From: Austwickia chelonae
Lineage (GTDB): Bacteria; Actinomycetota; Actinomycetes; Actinomycetales; Dermatophilaceae
Direction: 5' to 3'
DNA length: 64,000 nucleotides
NCBI RefSeq assembly: GCF_003391095.1
Contig: NZ_CP031447.1
Location: forward strand, 2,356,001 to 2,420,000
In this document: positions 45,231 to 55,360 of the stretch, one piece after another
Position numbering within the stretch: position 1 is the stretch's first letter
Layout of the letters: the number at the start of each line of letters is the position of its first letter
Notes under the pieces: generated by a model
Databases searched by the model: none
Told to the model about the DNA's origin: nothing
Seen by the model: the letters and a program-made list of their open reading frames with translations, nothing else
Position numbers and translations under genes: made by a program

Positions 45231-46181
45231 TCAGGGCACCGTCAGCTCAACGGCAACCGCCAGATGATCCGTTCGAGGGATCCGCAACACCTGGGCGTCA
45301 CGCACCCCCAGCCCGCGCGAGAGAACATGATCGATCTGCGCGAACGCCGGAATCAGATGATGCACCGGCCACGTCGGCTCCCACGCCTGCCCTGTGACCC
45401 GAAGAGCGTCGTCGAAGCCCTCGGCCACCTCCCGGAAAGCAGGATGTGCCCAACTGGAATTGAAATCACCGACCATGACCACCGCGCCCTGCTGACCGCG
45501 CTGCCACTGCGCCAGCCCAGCCAGATCGGCGCGCCATTGCGGAAGCTTCGTCGCCGAACTCGGTGAACGCGGATGAATTCCCCGGAGCGTCACCGGCCGG
45601 CCTCCGACATCAAGACGTACTACAGGCTGCTGCGGTTTGCTGTGATCGGTGTTGTCCGCATCCAATACTTTCATCGGAAAGCGGGAGAACACGATGGTCC
45701 CACCGGCACCGCCCAAAGTTGGGCCTGAGTCATGCGGAAGGCGAACCTTCAAAGCCTGACGCGCATGAGGAACGAACTGGGGACCGGCCTCGGTCAGCAC
45801 GACCACATCTGTCTGTTTCGACTCCACGAGATGCTTCAGAGCCGTCACATCGATCTGACCGAACTCGGTGTTGGCTGCCAGGATCCGCAAGGGCTTGGCG
45901 CCGGTCGACGACGGATCCGCAGCAATATCCCCCGTCAGGGGGAGCACCGTCGGACCCATCGCCGTCGCGTACAGGATCAAGGACAACATGACAGCCGCTG
46001 CCGACCGCCAGTACCGCAGACCGGCACAGACCGCCAACACCATCACTGCCAGGGGACCCACCACCGGGTACAAAGGCTGCACCATCGGCACCGGACCGGT
46101 CAGATCCCACCACCACACCGTCGAGGCCAGCAGCACCATGGCTGCCGAGATTCCCAACAGCCAGGACCGCACTTTCCTCAC
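45231..46181 (-). CDS. Membrane-anchored endonuclease/exonuclease/phosphatase (EEP) protein
   Basis: A 316-residue protein. Three N-terminal membrane segments (about 5-100) are followed by an EEP domain with all key motifs: AANTEFGQID (Asn), VVLTEAG (Glu), GIHPRSP (His), VMVGDFNSS (Asp/Asn), QIDHVL (Asp/His) and TDHLAV (final His). The active site should face outside the cell. Possible roles are a surface nuclease or a phosphodiesterase; nothing selects between them. The GTG at 46181 overlaps the M13 peptidase stop (GTGA), so the two are coupled. Confidence 0.83.
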   Translation of the reverse strand: MRKVRSWLLGISAAMVLLASTVWWWDLTGPVPMVQPLYPVVGPLAVMVLAVCAGLRYWRSAAAVMLSLILYATAMGPTVLPLTGDIAADPSSTGAKPLRILAANTEFGQIDVTALKHLVESKQTDVVVLTEAGPQFVPHARQALKVRLPHDSGPTLGGAGGTIVFSRFPMKVLDADNTDHSKPQQPVVRLDVGGRPVTLRGIHPRSPSSATKLPQWRADLAGLAQWQRGQQGAVVMVGDFNSSWAHPAFREVAEGFDDALRVTGQAWEPTWPVHHLIPAFAQIDHVLSRGLGVRDAQVLRIPRTDHLAVAVELTVP

Positions 46182-48148
46182 CAGATACGCACCCGCTCCG
46201 ACTCCGGCAGCCACAGGGCGTCGCCCTCACGGACGTCGAAGGCCTCGTAGAACTCGGTGAGATTCCGCACGATGTTCGCCCGGAACTCGCCGGGAGAGTG
46301 CGGGTCGATCGACAGCAGACGTTTGGCCTCTTCCGGACGGCACAAGGTCCGCCAGATCCGGGCCCAGCCCATGAAGAAACGCTGATCGCCGGTGAACCCG
46401 TCCAGCTCCGGAGCGTCTTCGTCGCCCAGAGAGAGCCGATAGGCCAAGTACGCGACGGTCACTCCACCGAGATCTCCGATGTTCTCCCCGACAGTCAGGG
46501 CACCATTCACCTTCTCATCGGGGAGACCGCGCGGGCTGAAGGCGTCGTACTGGGCGATGAGCGCGGTGGCCTTGACGTCAAAAGCCTCCCGGTCTGCTTC
46601 CGTCCACCAGTCGATCAGCTGGCCGTGGCCGTCGTATCGGCTGCCCTGATCGTCGAAACCATGCCCGATCTCATGCCCGATGACCGAACCGATCGCCCCG
46701 TAGTTGACCGCGTCGTCGGCCTCGGCGTCGAAGAACGGCGGCTGAAGGATCGCAGCAGGGAAGACGATCTCGTTCATCCCCGGGTTGTAGTACGCGTTGA
46801 CCGTCTGCGCGTTCATGAACCACTCGTCACGATCGATCGGACCACCGAGTTTGGCCCACATACGATCCGTCTCGAACATCTGGGCCCGGCGCACATTCCC
46901 CAGCAGGTCATCGCGTTCGATCCGCAGGCCGGTGTAATCACGCCACCGATCGGGAAAACCGATCTTCGGGGTGAACAGGTCCAGCTTCGCCAGAGCTTTC
47001 TGCCTGGTCTGCGGTGTCATCCAGTCCAACCGGTTGATGTCATGTCGGTAAGCAGCCACCAGATTGTCCACCAGAACGGTCATCCGCTCCTTGGCCTCTG
47101 CCGGGAAATGCCTTTCGACATAGAGACGTCCCGCGTCTTCCCCGAGCAACTGGTCGACCAGGGCAGCGCCTCTCTTCCAACGTGCTCGCTGCTCCGGGAC
47201 ACCTGACAGCGCACGTCCGTAGAAGTCGAAATGCTCGGCCACGACCTCCGCCGGGAGATAAGGAGCATAGGCGTGGAGGACGGAGGCCCTCAGCCAAGAA
47301 CGCCACACGGTGACAGGCGTCGAAGTCAGCTCGTGCGCCAAGGTCTGAAGATAAGCAGGCTGACGCATCACCAAGGCGCCGAAGGCCTCCTGCGGCGCGC
47401 CGGCAGCGGTCAGCCACTGCTCCCACGGCACTCCCGGAGCGTGCTCGACCAGGCCTTTGCTGTCGGTGAGGTTGTAACTCTTCACCGCGTCACGACAAGA
47501 CACTCGGTCCAGGTGCCCGGCCGCCAGCCTGCTCTCCAGGCCCATGACCTCTGCCGCACGCTGCCGGGCTTCCTGCTCGGCGTCACCAGCCAGGGTGAAC
47601 AGGCGAGCCAGGTGGGAGACATAACTCTCCCGCAGGTCGGCATAGGACTCTTCCCGGTAGTACGCCTCGTCGGGCAGGCCCAGGCCTGACTGTTCCACAT
47701 AGACGACATAGCGATCGGGCTGTCCTGCGTCGGTGTTCACGTAGGGCTCCAACGCGCCACCGACCCCCTCGCGCTGCAGGCTGCCGAGGAGAACCATCAA
47801 TTCTGCGCTGTCCGCAACCGTGTCAACACGTTCCAGAACTGCAGCGACCGTCGAGAGCCCGGCCTCTTCCACGGCACTCTCGTCCAGGAAACTGGCATAC
47901 AGGTCTTTGGCCAGGTCACCTGGGCGGCGTGAGGCCCCCGATGTGTCCTCCCTCGAAGCGCTCTCTTCCTCCAGGAGCGCCCGCATATTCTCCTCAGCAC
48001 GATCTCTCAGATCATCGAACGCGCCGAAACGACTTCTGTCGTGAGGAATCTCGGCCGTCGATAGCCAGCCTGCGCTGACATGTCCGTAAAGGTCGTCCTG
48101 GGGACGGATCGTCGGTTCCATCGCGGCTCGATCAATTCCTGAACGCAT
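46178..48148 (-). CDS. M13-family zinc metallopeptidase (PepO/Zmp1-like)
   Basis: A 656-residue neprilysin-like oligopeptidase. It has the NAYYNPGMNEIVFPAAIL substrate motif, the zinc site IGHEIGHGFDDQG (about residue 487) and the third ligand in ENIGDLGG, and it ends in the typical WLPESERVRIW. The N-terminus (PTIRPQDDLYGHVSAGWL) has no signal peptide, so it is cytosolic or exported without one. The ATG at 48148 follows CAGGAGACTTC; the longer frame upstream is not supported. Confidence 0.93.
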   Translation of the reverse strand: MRSGIDRAAMEPTIRPQDDLYGHVSAGWLSTAEIPHDRSRFGAFDDLRDRAEENMRALLEEESASREDTSGASRRPGDLAKDLYASFLDESAVEEAGLSTVAAVLERVDTVADSAELMVLLGSLQREGVGGALEPYVNTDAGQPDRYVVYVEQSGLGLPDEAYYREESYADLRESYVSHLARLFTLAGDAEQEARQRAAEVMGLESRLAAGHLDRVSCRDAVKSYNLTDSKGLVEHAPGVPWEQWLTAAGAPQEAFGALVMRQPAYLQTLAHELTSTPVTVWRSWLRASVLHAYAPYLPAEVVAEHFDFYGRALSGVPEQRARWKRGAALVDQLLGEDAGRLYVERHFPAEAKERMTVLVDNLVAAYRHDINRLDWMTPQTRQKALAKLDLFTPKIGFPDRWRDYTGLRIERDDLLGNVRRAQMFETDRMWAKLGGPIDRDEWFMNAQTVNAYYNPGMNEIVFPAAILQPPFFDAEADDAVNYGAIGSVIGHEIGHGFDDQGSRYDGHGQLIDWWTEADREAFDVKATALIAQYDAFSPRGLPDEKVNGALTVGENIGDLGGVTVAYLAYRLSLGDEDAPELDGFTGDQRFFMGWARIWRTLCRPEEAKRLLSIDPHSPGEFRANIVRNLTEFYEAFDVREGDALWLPESERVRIW

Positions 48149-48386
48149 GAAGTCTCCTGTCTGGCGTGTGTGAGCCCACGCTACGTGTTGGTCCTGACAG
48201 TCACCGCCCATACCACCACAGCCCGCCCTCCAGCGGAGAAGACCGACATCTTCGACGGCACAGGAGTCCCGGCCGCCCTGCCCCTGTTGAAAACTACAGC
48301 GAAAGGGATTCCAGCCGATCTTCCAGGGGACAGCTGCGCACGCCGATGTCGGCCGCGCGTACATCAACCGTCAGATCGGACAAGAG

Positions 48387-50012
48387 ATGTCTACAGAGTT
48401 CTCCCGTCAGGGAACTGCACGATCAGGAGGGATGAGTGGTGCCATCGGCCGACTGAGCATTAAGAGCCGCCTCGGTGGCGTCGTCGGAATCGTCCTGTTG
48501 ATCGCCATCGCTCTCGGCACCTTCGCGGTGGTCTCGCTCGGACGAGTCGCTGCGGCCTCTGCTGAGATCTACGACAAGTCCCTGGTTCCGATCAGCCAGT
48601 TGGGCGCGATGCGCGCCGATATGAAGGACGTTCGGATCGGCACCCTGAACTACGTCACCTCGACCGATGCCACGGCCAAGGCCAATCACAAGAAGCGCAA
48701 GGAAGCCGCCCAGGCCCAGTTCGAGAAGGATCTCGAGGCCTACCGTCCCAACACCGTCGACACGGCAGCCTTGAAAACACTCGAGGACTCCTGGAAGAGC
48801 TACCTCCCAGTGCTCGACCCCCTGATGGCCTACGGCGACAAGATGGACTTCACCGGATACGGCCAGTACCGGGACCAGAATGCGATCGGCCCGTCCGGTG
48901 CGGCGGATTCCGCCGTCATGAAACTCGTCGACGCAGAACGCAAGGCAGCGGACGAACGCCGCGCGGAAGCCACCGCAGAATACGAAAAGAGCCGAAACAC
49001 TCTGATCATCGTACTCATCGTGTCGATCGCCCTGGCCGTCGGCGGAGTCGCCTTGGTCGCCATCTCCATCATCCGTCCGATCGAAACCATGAAGAACACC
49101 GTCGACAAGGTCGGGCACGGCGATCTGACCGCCCGCACGAACCTGGACGGAACGGATGAGCTGTCGCAGCTCAGCTCCGGCCTGGACGACATGATCGCAG
49201 CCTTGAACAAGACCGTTGCCGGCGTCCGGGAAAATGCCGCTCAGGTGCAAACCACCTCAGGAGTCATCGGCGGTGCCGCTCAGGATCTGCAACGCAGCGC
49301 AGACCAGACAGCAGGCACCTTGACCACGGTGTCGGCCTCGGCGGACGAAGTCTCCTCCAACGTCCAGACCGTCGCAGCCGGTACCGAGGAGATGACCGCG
49401 TCCATCCGGGAAATCGCCAAGAACGCTCAGGACGCTGCCGGCGTGGCAGCCAGCGCAGTCTCCGTGGCGAGCACGACGAATGCGACCGTCGCCAAACTCG
49501 GCGACAGTTCGGCGAAGATCGGGGAAGTGGTCAAAGCCATCACCTCGATCGCGGAGCAGACGAACCTGCTGGCGCTCAACGCCACTATCGAAGCGGCCCG
49601 AGCCGGAGAAGCAGGAAAGGGCTTCGCCGTCGTGGCGAACGAGGTCAAGGATCTGGCTCAGGAGACCAGCAAGGCCACCGAGGACATCGCACACCGGGTG
49701 GAGGCCATCCAGGTCGACACCCAGGCCGCTGTCGCAGCGATCAGCGAGATCTCGGCCATCATCTCCCAGATCAACGACACCCAGGCCACTATCGCCTCGG
49801 CCGTGGAGGAACAGACCGCCACCACCAACGAGATGGGACGCAATGTCAACGACGCCGCCAATGGCGCCTCCCGTATCGCCGGTGAGGTCGGGGAGATCTC
49901 CGAGACCGCCAATGCGAACCGTGAAGCAGCAAAGGTCACTGCGGGAGCAGCCAATGAGCTCTCAGAACGTGCCTCGGCATTGATGACGATGGTGCAGAAC
50001 TACTCACTGTGA
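48387..50012 (+). CDS. Methyl-accepting chemotaxis protein
   Basis: A 541-residue chemoreceptor: membrane segment (about 31-52), a four-helix-bundle sensor of about 150 residues (4HB_MCP-like), second membrane segment (about 205-228), HAMP ([20 protein letters not shown]) and a cytoplasmic signalling domain with the tip [20 protein letters not shown] and [21 protein letters not shown]. It implies a motile stage or other Che-controlled output. No che or flagellar genes are nearby. The ATG at 48387 lacks a clear ribosome site; ATG 48432 directly behind GGAGGG is an alternative that keeps both membrane segments. Confidence 0.9.
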   Translation: MSTEFSRQGTARSGGMSGAIGRLSIKSRLGGVVGIVLLIAIALGTFAVVSLGRVAAASAEIYDKSLVPISQLGAMRADMKDVRIGTLNYVTSTDATAKANHKKRKEAAQAQFEKDLEAYRPNTVDTAALKTLEDSWKSYLPVLDPLMAYGDKMDFTGYGQYRDQNAIGPSGAADSAVMKLVDAERKAADERRAEATAEYEKSRNTLIIVLIVSIALAVGGVALVAISIIRPIETMKNTVDKVGHGDLTARTNLDGTDELSQLSSGLDDMIAALNKTVAGVRENAAQVQTTSGVIGGAAQDLQRSADQTAGTLTTVSASADEVSSNVQTVAAGTEEMTASIREIAKNAQDAAGVAASAVSVASTTNATVAKLGDSSAKIGEVVKAITSIAEQTNLLALNATIEAARAGEAGKGFAVVANEVKDLAQETSKATEDIAHRVEAIQVDTQAAVAAISEISAIISQINDTQATIASAVEEQTATTNEMGRNVNDAANGASRIAGEVGEISETANANREAAKVTAGAANELSERASALMTMVQNYSL

Positions 50013-50018
50013 ACCGCA

Positions 50019-50061
50019 CTGCGCGCTTCGGCCCCTGGGTCTTCAGGGTCGAAGCGCGCAG
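50019..50061. terminator. Hairpin between chemoreceptor and HMG-CoA lyase genes
   Basis: CTGCGCGCTTCG (50019-50030) and its exact complement (50050-50061) enclose a further CCCTG/CAGGG stem. It separates convergent genes and can end both transcripts. Confidence 0.75.
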
Positions 50062-50086
50062 CTTGCATGCCGTGGTCGGTGGAAGG

Positions 50087-51016
50087 TCAGCTGCTCAGCG
50101 CCTGCACTACTCGACTCACCGGCGTCCGTCCGAGGAGATCGGCCATCCACCGGCTCGTCGACACCAGTGGTTCCAGGTCGACACCGGTATGGACGCCCAT
50201 GCCGTCCAGGGCCCAGACCAGGTCCTCGGTAGCCAGATTCCCGGTGGCGGATCCTGCATAGGGACATCCGCCCAGCCCACCGGCAGAAGCATCGACGGTG
50301 GTGATCCCCCAGCGGATCGCTTCCAGCGAGTTCGCCAGTGCCTGACCGTAGGTGTCGTGAAAATGCACGGCAAGACGTTCCGGTCCGATGCCAGCTGCGT
50401 ACAACGCGTCGAGGAGCCGCACGACATGCCCGGGAGTCGCCACTCCGATGGTGTCCCCCAGGGACAGTTCGTCGACGCCCAGCTCCAGGAAGCGAAGGGC
50501 GACCTCGACCACCTGGTTCACCGGCACATCCCCTTCCCAGGGGTCCCCGAAGCACATCGAGACATAGGCCCGCACCCAGGCATCGGCAGCGTCGGCTCTG
50601 CGGACGACCGGCCGGAACATCTCGAAGGACTCGTCGACAGATCTGTTGAGGTTCTTCCGGGAGAAGGCCTCGGTCGCACTGCCGAAGACGGAGACGGCGC
50701 TCACCCCGAGGTCGAGCGCACGGTCGAGCCCCTTCTCGTTCGGAGTCAGCACGGGACGTCCCCGGCCCAGCCCGTCCTTCCCCAGGAGGACAAGGAGATC
50801 GGCGGCATCAGCCAGCTGCGGAACCCAGGAGGCAGGAACGAAGCTGGTGATCTCGACGACTTCCAGCCCTGCCTCGACGAGCCGACGGACGAAGGCGGCC
50901 TTCGCTTCGGTCGGAACCGTGCTCTTCTCGTTCTGAAGGCCGTCCCGGGGGCCGACCTCGTAGATCCGGACATGGTCAGGCATCCCTGACAACGGTTCGT
51001 GCTGCGGACGGCGCAT
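50087..51016 (-). CDS. Hydroxymethylglutaryl-CoA lyase
   Basis: A 309-residue aldolase-type (HMGL-like) enzyme splitting HMG-CoA to acetoacetate and acetyl-CoA in leucine or ketone-body breakdown. Motifs: IYEVGPRDGLQNE, EVVEITSFVPASWVPQLADA, VHFHDTYGQALAN (metal His residues) and ASAGGLGGCPYAGSATGN (catalytic Cys loop). The ATG at 51016 follows GAGGAGAAA. It stands alone, with no leucine pathway partner here. Confidence 0.9.
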   Translation of the reverse strand: MRRPQHEPLSGMPDHVRIYEVGPRDGLQNEKSTVPTEAKAAFVRRLVEAGLEVVEITSFVPASWVPQLADAADLLVLLGKDGLGRGRPVLTPNEKGLDRALDLGVSAVSVFGSATEAFSRKNLNRSVDESFEMFRPVVRRADAADAWVRAYVSMCFGDPWEGDVPVNQVVEVALRFLELGVDELSLGDTIGVATPGHVVRLLDALYAAGIGPERLAVHFHDTYGQALANSLEAIRWGITTVDASAGGLGGCPYAGSATGNLATEDLVWALDGMGVHTGVDLEPLVSTSRWMADLLGRTPVSRVVQALSS

Positions 51017-51187
51017 CGTGGGTTTCTCCTCACGGGGCGAGCTAGCTGACCTCCCTGTCCGAACGCCCTGCGCCCATCATGCCGTCCACTCAGCCAAGAT
51101 CCTTGGAACATGCACCCCGAGAAGATAACTCGCGACGTACGGCAGTCTCACAGCTAACATCCAGAAAGCCACCGCACACTGGCTGCT

Positions 51188-51895
51188 GTGAGCAGCACAC
51201 CTCCTGAAGCCCGACTTCTCGTCGTCGAGGATGAGCCCAATATCCGTGAGCTCCTAGCCACCTCCCTGCGTTTCGCCGGGTTCGAGGTATTCACCGCAGG
51301 TGATGGCGCCACTGCCATCACCATCGCCGAGCGAGAACAGCCCGATCTCCTCGTCCTCGACGTGATGCTCCCCGACATGGACGGATTCGACGTCACCCGT
51401 CGACTACGCGAGAACGGTCGTCACATGCCGATCGTGTTCGTCACCGCCCGGGACTCGGTGGAGGACAAGGTCAAAGGCCTCACCGTCGGCGGGGACGACT
51501 ATGTCACCAAACCCTTCAGCTTGGAAGAAGTCGTCGCCCGGATCAGGGCCGTCCTGCGCCGTACCCGCGGAGAAGCCGACGAGGACCAGGTGCTGCGTTT
51601 CCACGACCTGGAGCTGAACGAAGACTCCCACGAGGTACGCCGAGGCAAACGAGTCATCGACGTTTCCCCCACCGAGTTCAAACTTCTGCGTTACCTGCTG
51701 CTCAACCCCAACCGGGTGCTGTCCAAAGCACAGATCCTCGACCACGTCTGGGACTACGACTTCCGCGGTGAAGCCGGCATCGTCGAGTCCTACATCTCCT
51801 ACCTGCGACGCAAGATCGACGTGGAAGAACCCCATCTCATCCACACCAGACGCGGAGTGGGTTACGTGTTGCGACTCCCCCCGGAACAGGTTTGA
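51188..51895 (+). CDS. OmpR-family response regulator (MprA-like)
   Basis: A 235-residue regulator. The receiver domain has Glu15/Asp16, phospho-acceptor Asp58 (LLVLDVMLPDMDG), Thr86 (FVTARD) and Lys108 (YVTKPF). The C-terminal winged helix has VSPTEFKLLRYLLLNPNRVLS and VVESYISYLRRK-like IVESYISYLRRKID. It heads a three-gene operon with a histidine kinase and an HtrA protease, the mycobacterial MprA-MprB-PepD order that answers envelope stress. GTG start at 51188. Confidence 0.9.
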   Translation: MSSTPPEARLLVVEDEPNIRELLATSLRFAGFEVFTAGDGATAITIAEREQPDLLVLDVMLPDMDGFDVTRRLRENGRHMPIVFVTARDSVEDKVKGLTVGGDDYVTKPFSLEEVVARIRAVLRRTRGEADEDQVLRFHDLELNEDSHEVRRGKRVIDVSPTEFKLLRYLLLNPNRVLSKAQILDHVWDYDFRGEAGIVESYISYLRRKIDVEEPHLIHTRRGVGYVLRLPPEQV

Positions 51896-53691
51896 GCCCG
51901 CTTGCAGCACTCCCTCGGCTTGCACAGAAGCCGAGGATGTGTGTCGTCCGGAGCCGTGATCGCGCTGTTCGGGCTCTGAAGGCATGGCCACTACGCTGGC
52001 GACTCGTCGCCGTCCTGGTCGTGCTCCTGGTGACAGCCCTCTTCCTGACGAATCTCGCGACGCAGCTCCTGCTGCGTTCGTACCTGATGGACCGCACCAG
52101 CGACGAGCTCCGCTCGGCCAGTAACTCGGCCGCGTCGAACTCGCTGCCGCAGATCATGGCAACCGGCCATGTCTTCACCCCGGGGCTGCCCACCACCTAC
52201 ACCGTGATCTACATGGACCCGAAGGGCCGCAGCCCCTATCTGCAGCCATCCTCGGACGAACATGTCCTTCCCGATATCCCCCGCCTTCCTCTGGACGACC
52301 CCCGAGTCCGCAGCGGTGAGCCCTTCACGACCGACTCGATCAAGGTCGATCCCTCCTCAGGCAACACCCGGACGGACAACCCGCAGTGGCGAGTGGTGGC
52401 CGGCCCCTTGTCGGATCGCAGCGGAACCTACGCCGTGGCCACCTCGCTCCGTGGGGTCGACGAGACGATGTCCCGCCTCCACGTGGTCTCCCTGGCCATC
52501 GGCCTGCTCGTCGTGGCGATCTGTGTCCACGTCGGATTCCTCGGGGTCAACCGAGCTTTCCGGCCACTACGTCAGATCGAGGACACGGCAGCCGCGATCG
52601 CCGACGGAGACCTGACCCAACGCGTTCCTGAACATGCAGCCCAGGACGAGGTCGCCAGCCTCTCCCGTTCGCTGAATACGATGCTTTCCCAGATCGAGAA
52701 TTCGTTCGCCGTCCGCGAAGCCTCCGAAGACCGGATGAGGCGGTTCGTCACCGACGCCTCTCACGAACTGCGCACCCCTCTGGCCACCGTCCGCGGCTAC
52801 GCCGAGCTGTACCGGCAAGGCGCCGCTTCCAGCCCTGAGGCGACGGCCGGTGCCATGCGCCGCATCGAGGACGAGGCCACCCGGATGAGCGGACTCGTCG
52901 AAGACCTCCTCACCCTGGCCCGGCTCGACAACCGCCGACCGATGACCTTCGACGAGGTCGACCTCACCGTCCTGGTCGGCGACGCCGTCCAGGATGCCAA
53001 GGCCCGCGACCCGCAACGGCCCATCCGCCTGGTCGGGCTCGGTGACGGATCGCTCGGTCCCACCATGATCTGCGGCGACGAAGCACGACTCCGCCAAGTC
53101 GTGACCAACCTGGTGGCCAATGCCCTTCAACACACACCTTCGGGCTCCCCCGTGGAGGTCGCCGTCGGCACCGTAGGCAGCGACGCCACGGATCTACCCG
53201 GTGCAGGGGAAGCCCGCCGTATCTACCGACTCGAGGTCCGGGACCACGGATCTGGTATCGCCGAGGCCGATATCGACCGGGTCTTCCAACGCTTCTTCCG
53301 AGGCGATCCCTCTCGAGGGCGCTCTTCCGGTGGAAGTGGCCTCGGTCTGGCCATCGTCATGGCGATCGTCAACGCCCATGGTGGACGCGTCGGCGTGCGA
53401 GCCACCTGCGGCGGAGGTGCCACCTTTGTCGTGGAGATCCCCTCGGACTGTCGCCCTCAGGCCAGCGTCACCTCCGGACCTGAAAAGGCCTCGACGCCCA
53501 AGGTCAAGGTCTCCGCCTCCAAACTCCGCTGGGCACGGTCCAAACGAGTCCAAGACTCTCCTGTTGTGGCCGCAGCGGCCACGCCCCCCGGCCTTGACGG
53601 CCAAGGTAAACACGCTGTAGCCGGGACGGTCTCTCCCTCTACGCCCCCTACAGCCGTCCGTACCGACGACGACCACGAAGGAGTGCGATGA
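51892..53691 (+). CDS. Sensor histidine kinase (MprB-like)
   Basis: About 599 residues. Membrane segments near 38-60 and 200-222 flank an extracellular sensor of about 140 residues. Then come HAMP (FRPLRQIEDTAAAIADGDLT), the phospho-acceptor His291 (TDASHELRTPLATVRGYAEL), N box NLVANALQHTP, G1 RDHGSGIAEADIDRVFQRF and G2 GSGLGLAIV. An unusual 90-residue Pro/Ala/Lys-rich tail follows the catalytic domain. The start is uncertain: TTG at 51892 overlaps the regulator stop (TTGA), ATG at 51937 is a shorter choice. Partner of the preceding regulator. Confidence 0.9.
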   Translation: MSPLAALPRLAQKPRMCVVRSRDRAVRALKAWPLRWRLVAVLVVLLVTALFLTNLATQLLLRSYLMDRTSDELRSASNSAASNSLPQIMATGHVFTPGLPTTYTVIYMDPKGRSPYLQPSSDEHVLPDIPRLPLDDPRVRSGEPFTTDSIKVDPSSGNTRTDNPQWRVVAGPLSDRSGTYAVATSLRGVDETMSRLHVVSLAIGLLVVAICVHVGFLGVNRAFRPLRQIEDTAAAIADGDLTQRVPEHAAQDEVASLSRSLNTMLSQIENSFAVREASEDRMRRFVTDASHELRTPLATVRGYAELYRQGAASSPEATAGAMRRIEDEATRMSGLVEDLLTLARLDNRRPMTFDEVDLTVLVGDAVQDAKARDPQRPIRLVGLGDGSLGPTMICGDEARLRQVVTNLVANALQHTPSGSPVEVAVGTVGSDATDLPGAGEARRIYRLEVRDHGSGIAEADIDRVFQRFFRGDPSRGRSSGGSGLGLAIVMAIVNAHGGRVGVRATCGGGATFVVEIPSDCRPQASVTSGPEKASTPKVKVSASKLRWARSKRVQDSPVVAAAATPPGLDGQGKHAVAGTVSPSTPPTAVRTDDDHEGVR

Positions 53692-55196
53692 GCCAGCCTG
53701 ACAACCCCGGAAGCCGGGGCCCCTCTTCGCAGCTCGATACCACCCCCCCTGTCGGCCCGACAAGGACGGACGGAGGCACGCAAGGAGCTGCCCCCGCACC
53801 TACAGCTCCGACCTCTGCTGTTTCGCCGTCCCAGGCCACCGTTCCTGGGCAGGTCCTGACTCCACCCGGCGCGCCGATTCCGGGAGCGGCTGCCATGCCA
53901 CCGCCCGGCGGACCAACTGCCGCGCCCCCCACCAGCGGAGAAGCTTCTTCGGAGAACACCACCTGGGCGACCGGGGACGGTCACGGGCAGGGTTATCCGC
54001 CTCCCGCCGGATGGACTGGCCAACAGCCGCCTCCTGGGCAGCAGTGGCTTATGTCTCCCGGCGCCCCGCAACCGACCCCCGAGCCTGCCGGCGTCTCCCA
54101 GCAGAGGGCGCGCCGTCTGCTCGAGATCGGTGTCGCCGCCACCTTGGCCGCCGTCCTAGCTTCCGGCGGCACCTGGGCGCTGCTCCGCTCTTCTGCCGGA
54201 ATTCCTCGCACCGGGGAATCAGCACGTCAAGTGGAGCAGACCGACCCGAACAATCCGAACTGGACGGCCACGGCCAAGGCCGTTACGTCCAGTGTCGTCT
54301 CCATCCAAGTCTCGTCCGGCTCCCGCAGCGGCGACGGATCAGGCGTCATCATCGATGACAAGGGCCGTGTCGTCACCAACAACCACGTTGTGATGGCTGG
54401 CGGTGAGTCAGCCAAGATCACGGTCGCGTTGGATGACAAACGGGTCTACGCCGCCGAGGTCGTGGGCACCGACCCGGCGACAGACCTCGCGGTGCTACAG
54501 ATCAACGAGGCGCCCAAGGACCTACGCCCGGTCAGCCTGGGCGATGACACCAAGTTGCGGGTCGGCGATCCGGTAATGGCGGTCGGCAACCCGCTGGGAT
54601 TGGCTGGTACGGTCACCACCGGCATCGTGAGCGCTTTGAACCGCCCTGTCACCACCCGAGACAAGCCGACGGCGCCCGGCAGCGCCAACCCCGTTCCTGT
54701 CGTGACGAATGCCATCCAGACCAGCGCCGCCATCAATCCAGGTAACTCCGGTGGCGCGCTGGTCAACGGCGCTGGTCAACTGGTGGGCATCAACTCCTCC
54801 ATCGCCTCGTTGTCCCAGAGCTCCGGCAATATCGGTATCGGCTTCGCCATTCCGGTGAACGAAGTGAAGAGCGTGGCGGATCAGCTGATCAACCACGGCA
54901 AGGCCCGGCACGCTTTCCTCGGCGTCACTTTGGACGACAAGGTCGTTCCAGATGGCAACGACCAGCGAGCGGCAGCAAAGATCCAGCAGGTCACCCCAGG
55001 TTCAGCAGCAGAGAAAGCCTCCATACGTGCGGGCGATGCGGTGGTCGCCGTCGACAGCGAGGTCGTCGATGGCCGGTTGAGCTTGCAGGCTCAGATCCGT
55101 GAGCGCAAGGCCGGCGATCAGGTGACACTGACCATCATCCGTGAGGGCAAGCGCCAGGACATACGGGTGACCTTGGACGAAGACACCCGTAACTGA
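53688..55196 (+). CDS. HtrA/DegP-type serine protease with PDZ domain (PepD-like)
   Basis: A 502-residue protease. Residues 1-140 are Pro/Ala/Thr-rich and cytoplasmic. A membrane anchor (about 146-166) follows, then a trypsin-like domain outside the cell with His233 (VVTNNHVV), Asp266 (DLAVL) and Ser354 (NPGNSGGALV), and a C-terminal PDZ domain (FLGVTLDD...GDAVVAVDSEVV). It degrades misfolded envelope proteins. Its ATG overlaps the kinase stop (ATGA). Location after an MprAB-like pair matches mycobacterial PepD. Confidence 0.93.
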   Translation: MSQPDNPGSRGPSSQLDTTPPVGPTRTDGGTQGAAPAPTAPTSAVSPSQATVPGQVLTPPGAPIPGAAAMPPPGGPTAAPPTSGEASSENTTWATGDGHGQGYPPPAGWTGQQPPPGQQWLMSPGAPQPTPEPAGVSQQRARRLLEIGVAATLAAVLASGGTWALLRSSAGIPRTGESARQVEQTDPNNPNWTATAKAVTSSVVSIQVSSGSRSGDGSGVIIDDKGRVVTNNHVVMAGGESAKITVALDDKRVYAAEVVGTDPATDLAVLQINEAPKDLRPVSLGDDTKLRVGDPVMAVGNPLGLAGTVTTGIVSALNRPVTTRDKPTAPGSANPVPVVTNAIQTSAAINPGNSGGALVNGAGQLVGINSSIASLSQSSGNIGIGFAIPVNEVKSVADQLINHGKARHAFLGVTLDDKVVPDGNDQRAAAKIQQVTPGSAAEKASIRAGDAVVAVDSEVVDGRLSLQAQIRERKAGDQVTLTIIREGKRQDIRVTLDEDTRN

Positions 55197-55215
55197 GCTG
55201 AGGCCGAAGGGTCTG

Positions 55216-55273
55216 ACATGTGCGCAGGCTCCGTCATCCACAACCTCGTGGACGACCGAGCCTGCGCACATGT
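55216..55273. terminator. Long hairpin after the HtrA operon
   Basis: A perfect 16-bp stem (55216-55231 with 55258-55273, ACATGTGCGCAGGCTC) continues inward through GTC/GAC and TCCAC/GTGGA. It ends the operon; the WXG100 gene begins about 90 bases later and needs its own promoter. Confidence 0.8.
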
Positions 55274-55360
55274 GTCTGTGGAACGTCCGGGGAAGAACAG
55301 CTGCCCTTTTTAACGTGGTCTGGTCGCGGCAGGAGCGCCGCCCGGACGAAAGGTCTTCCC

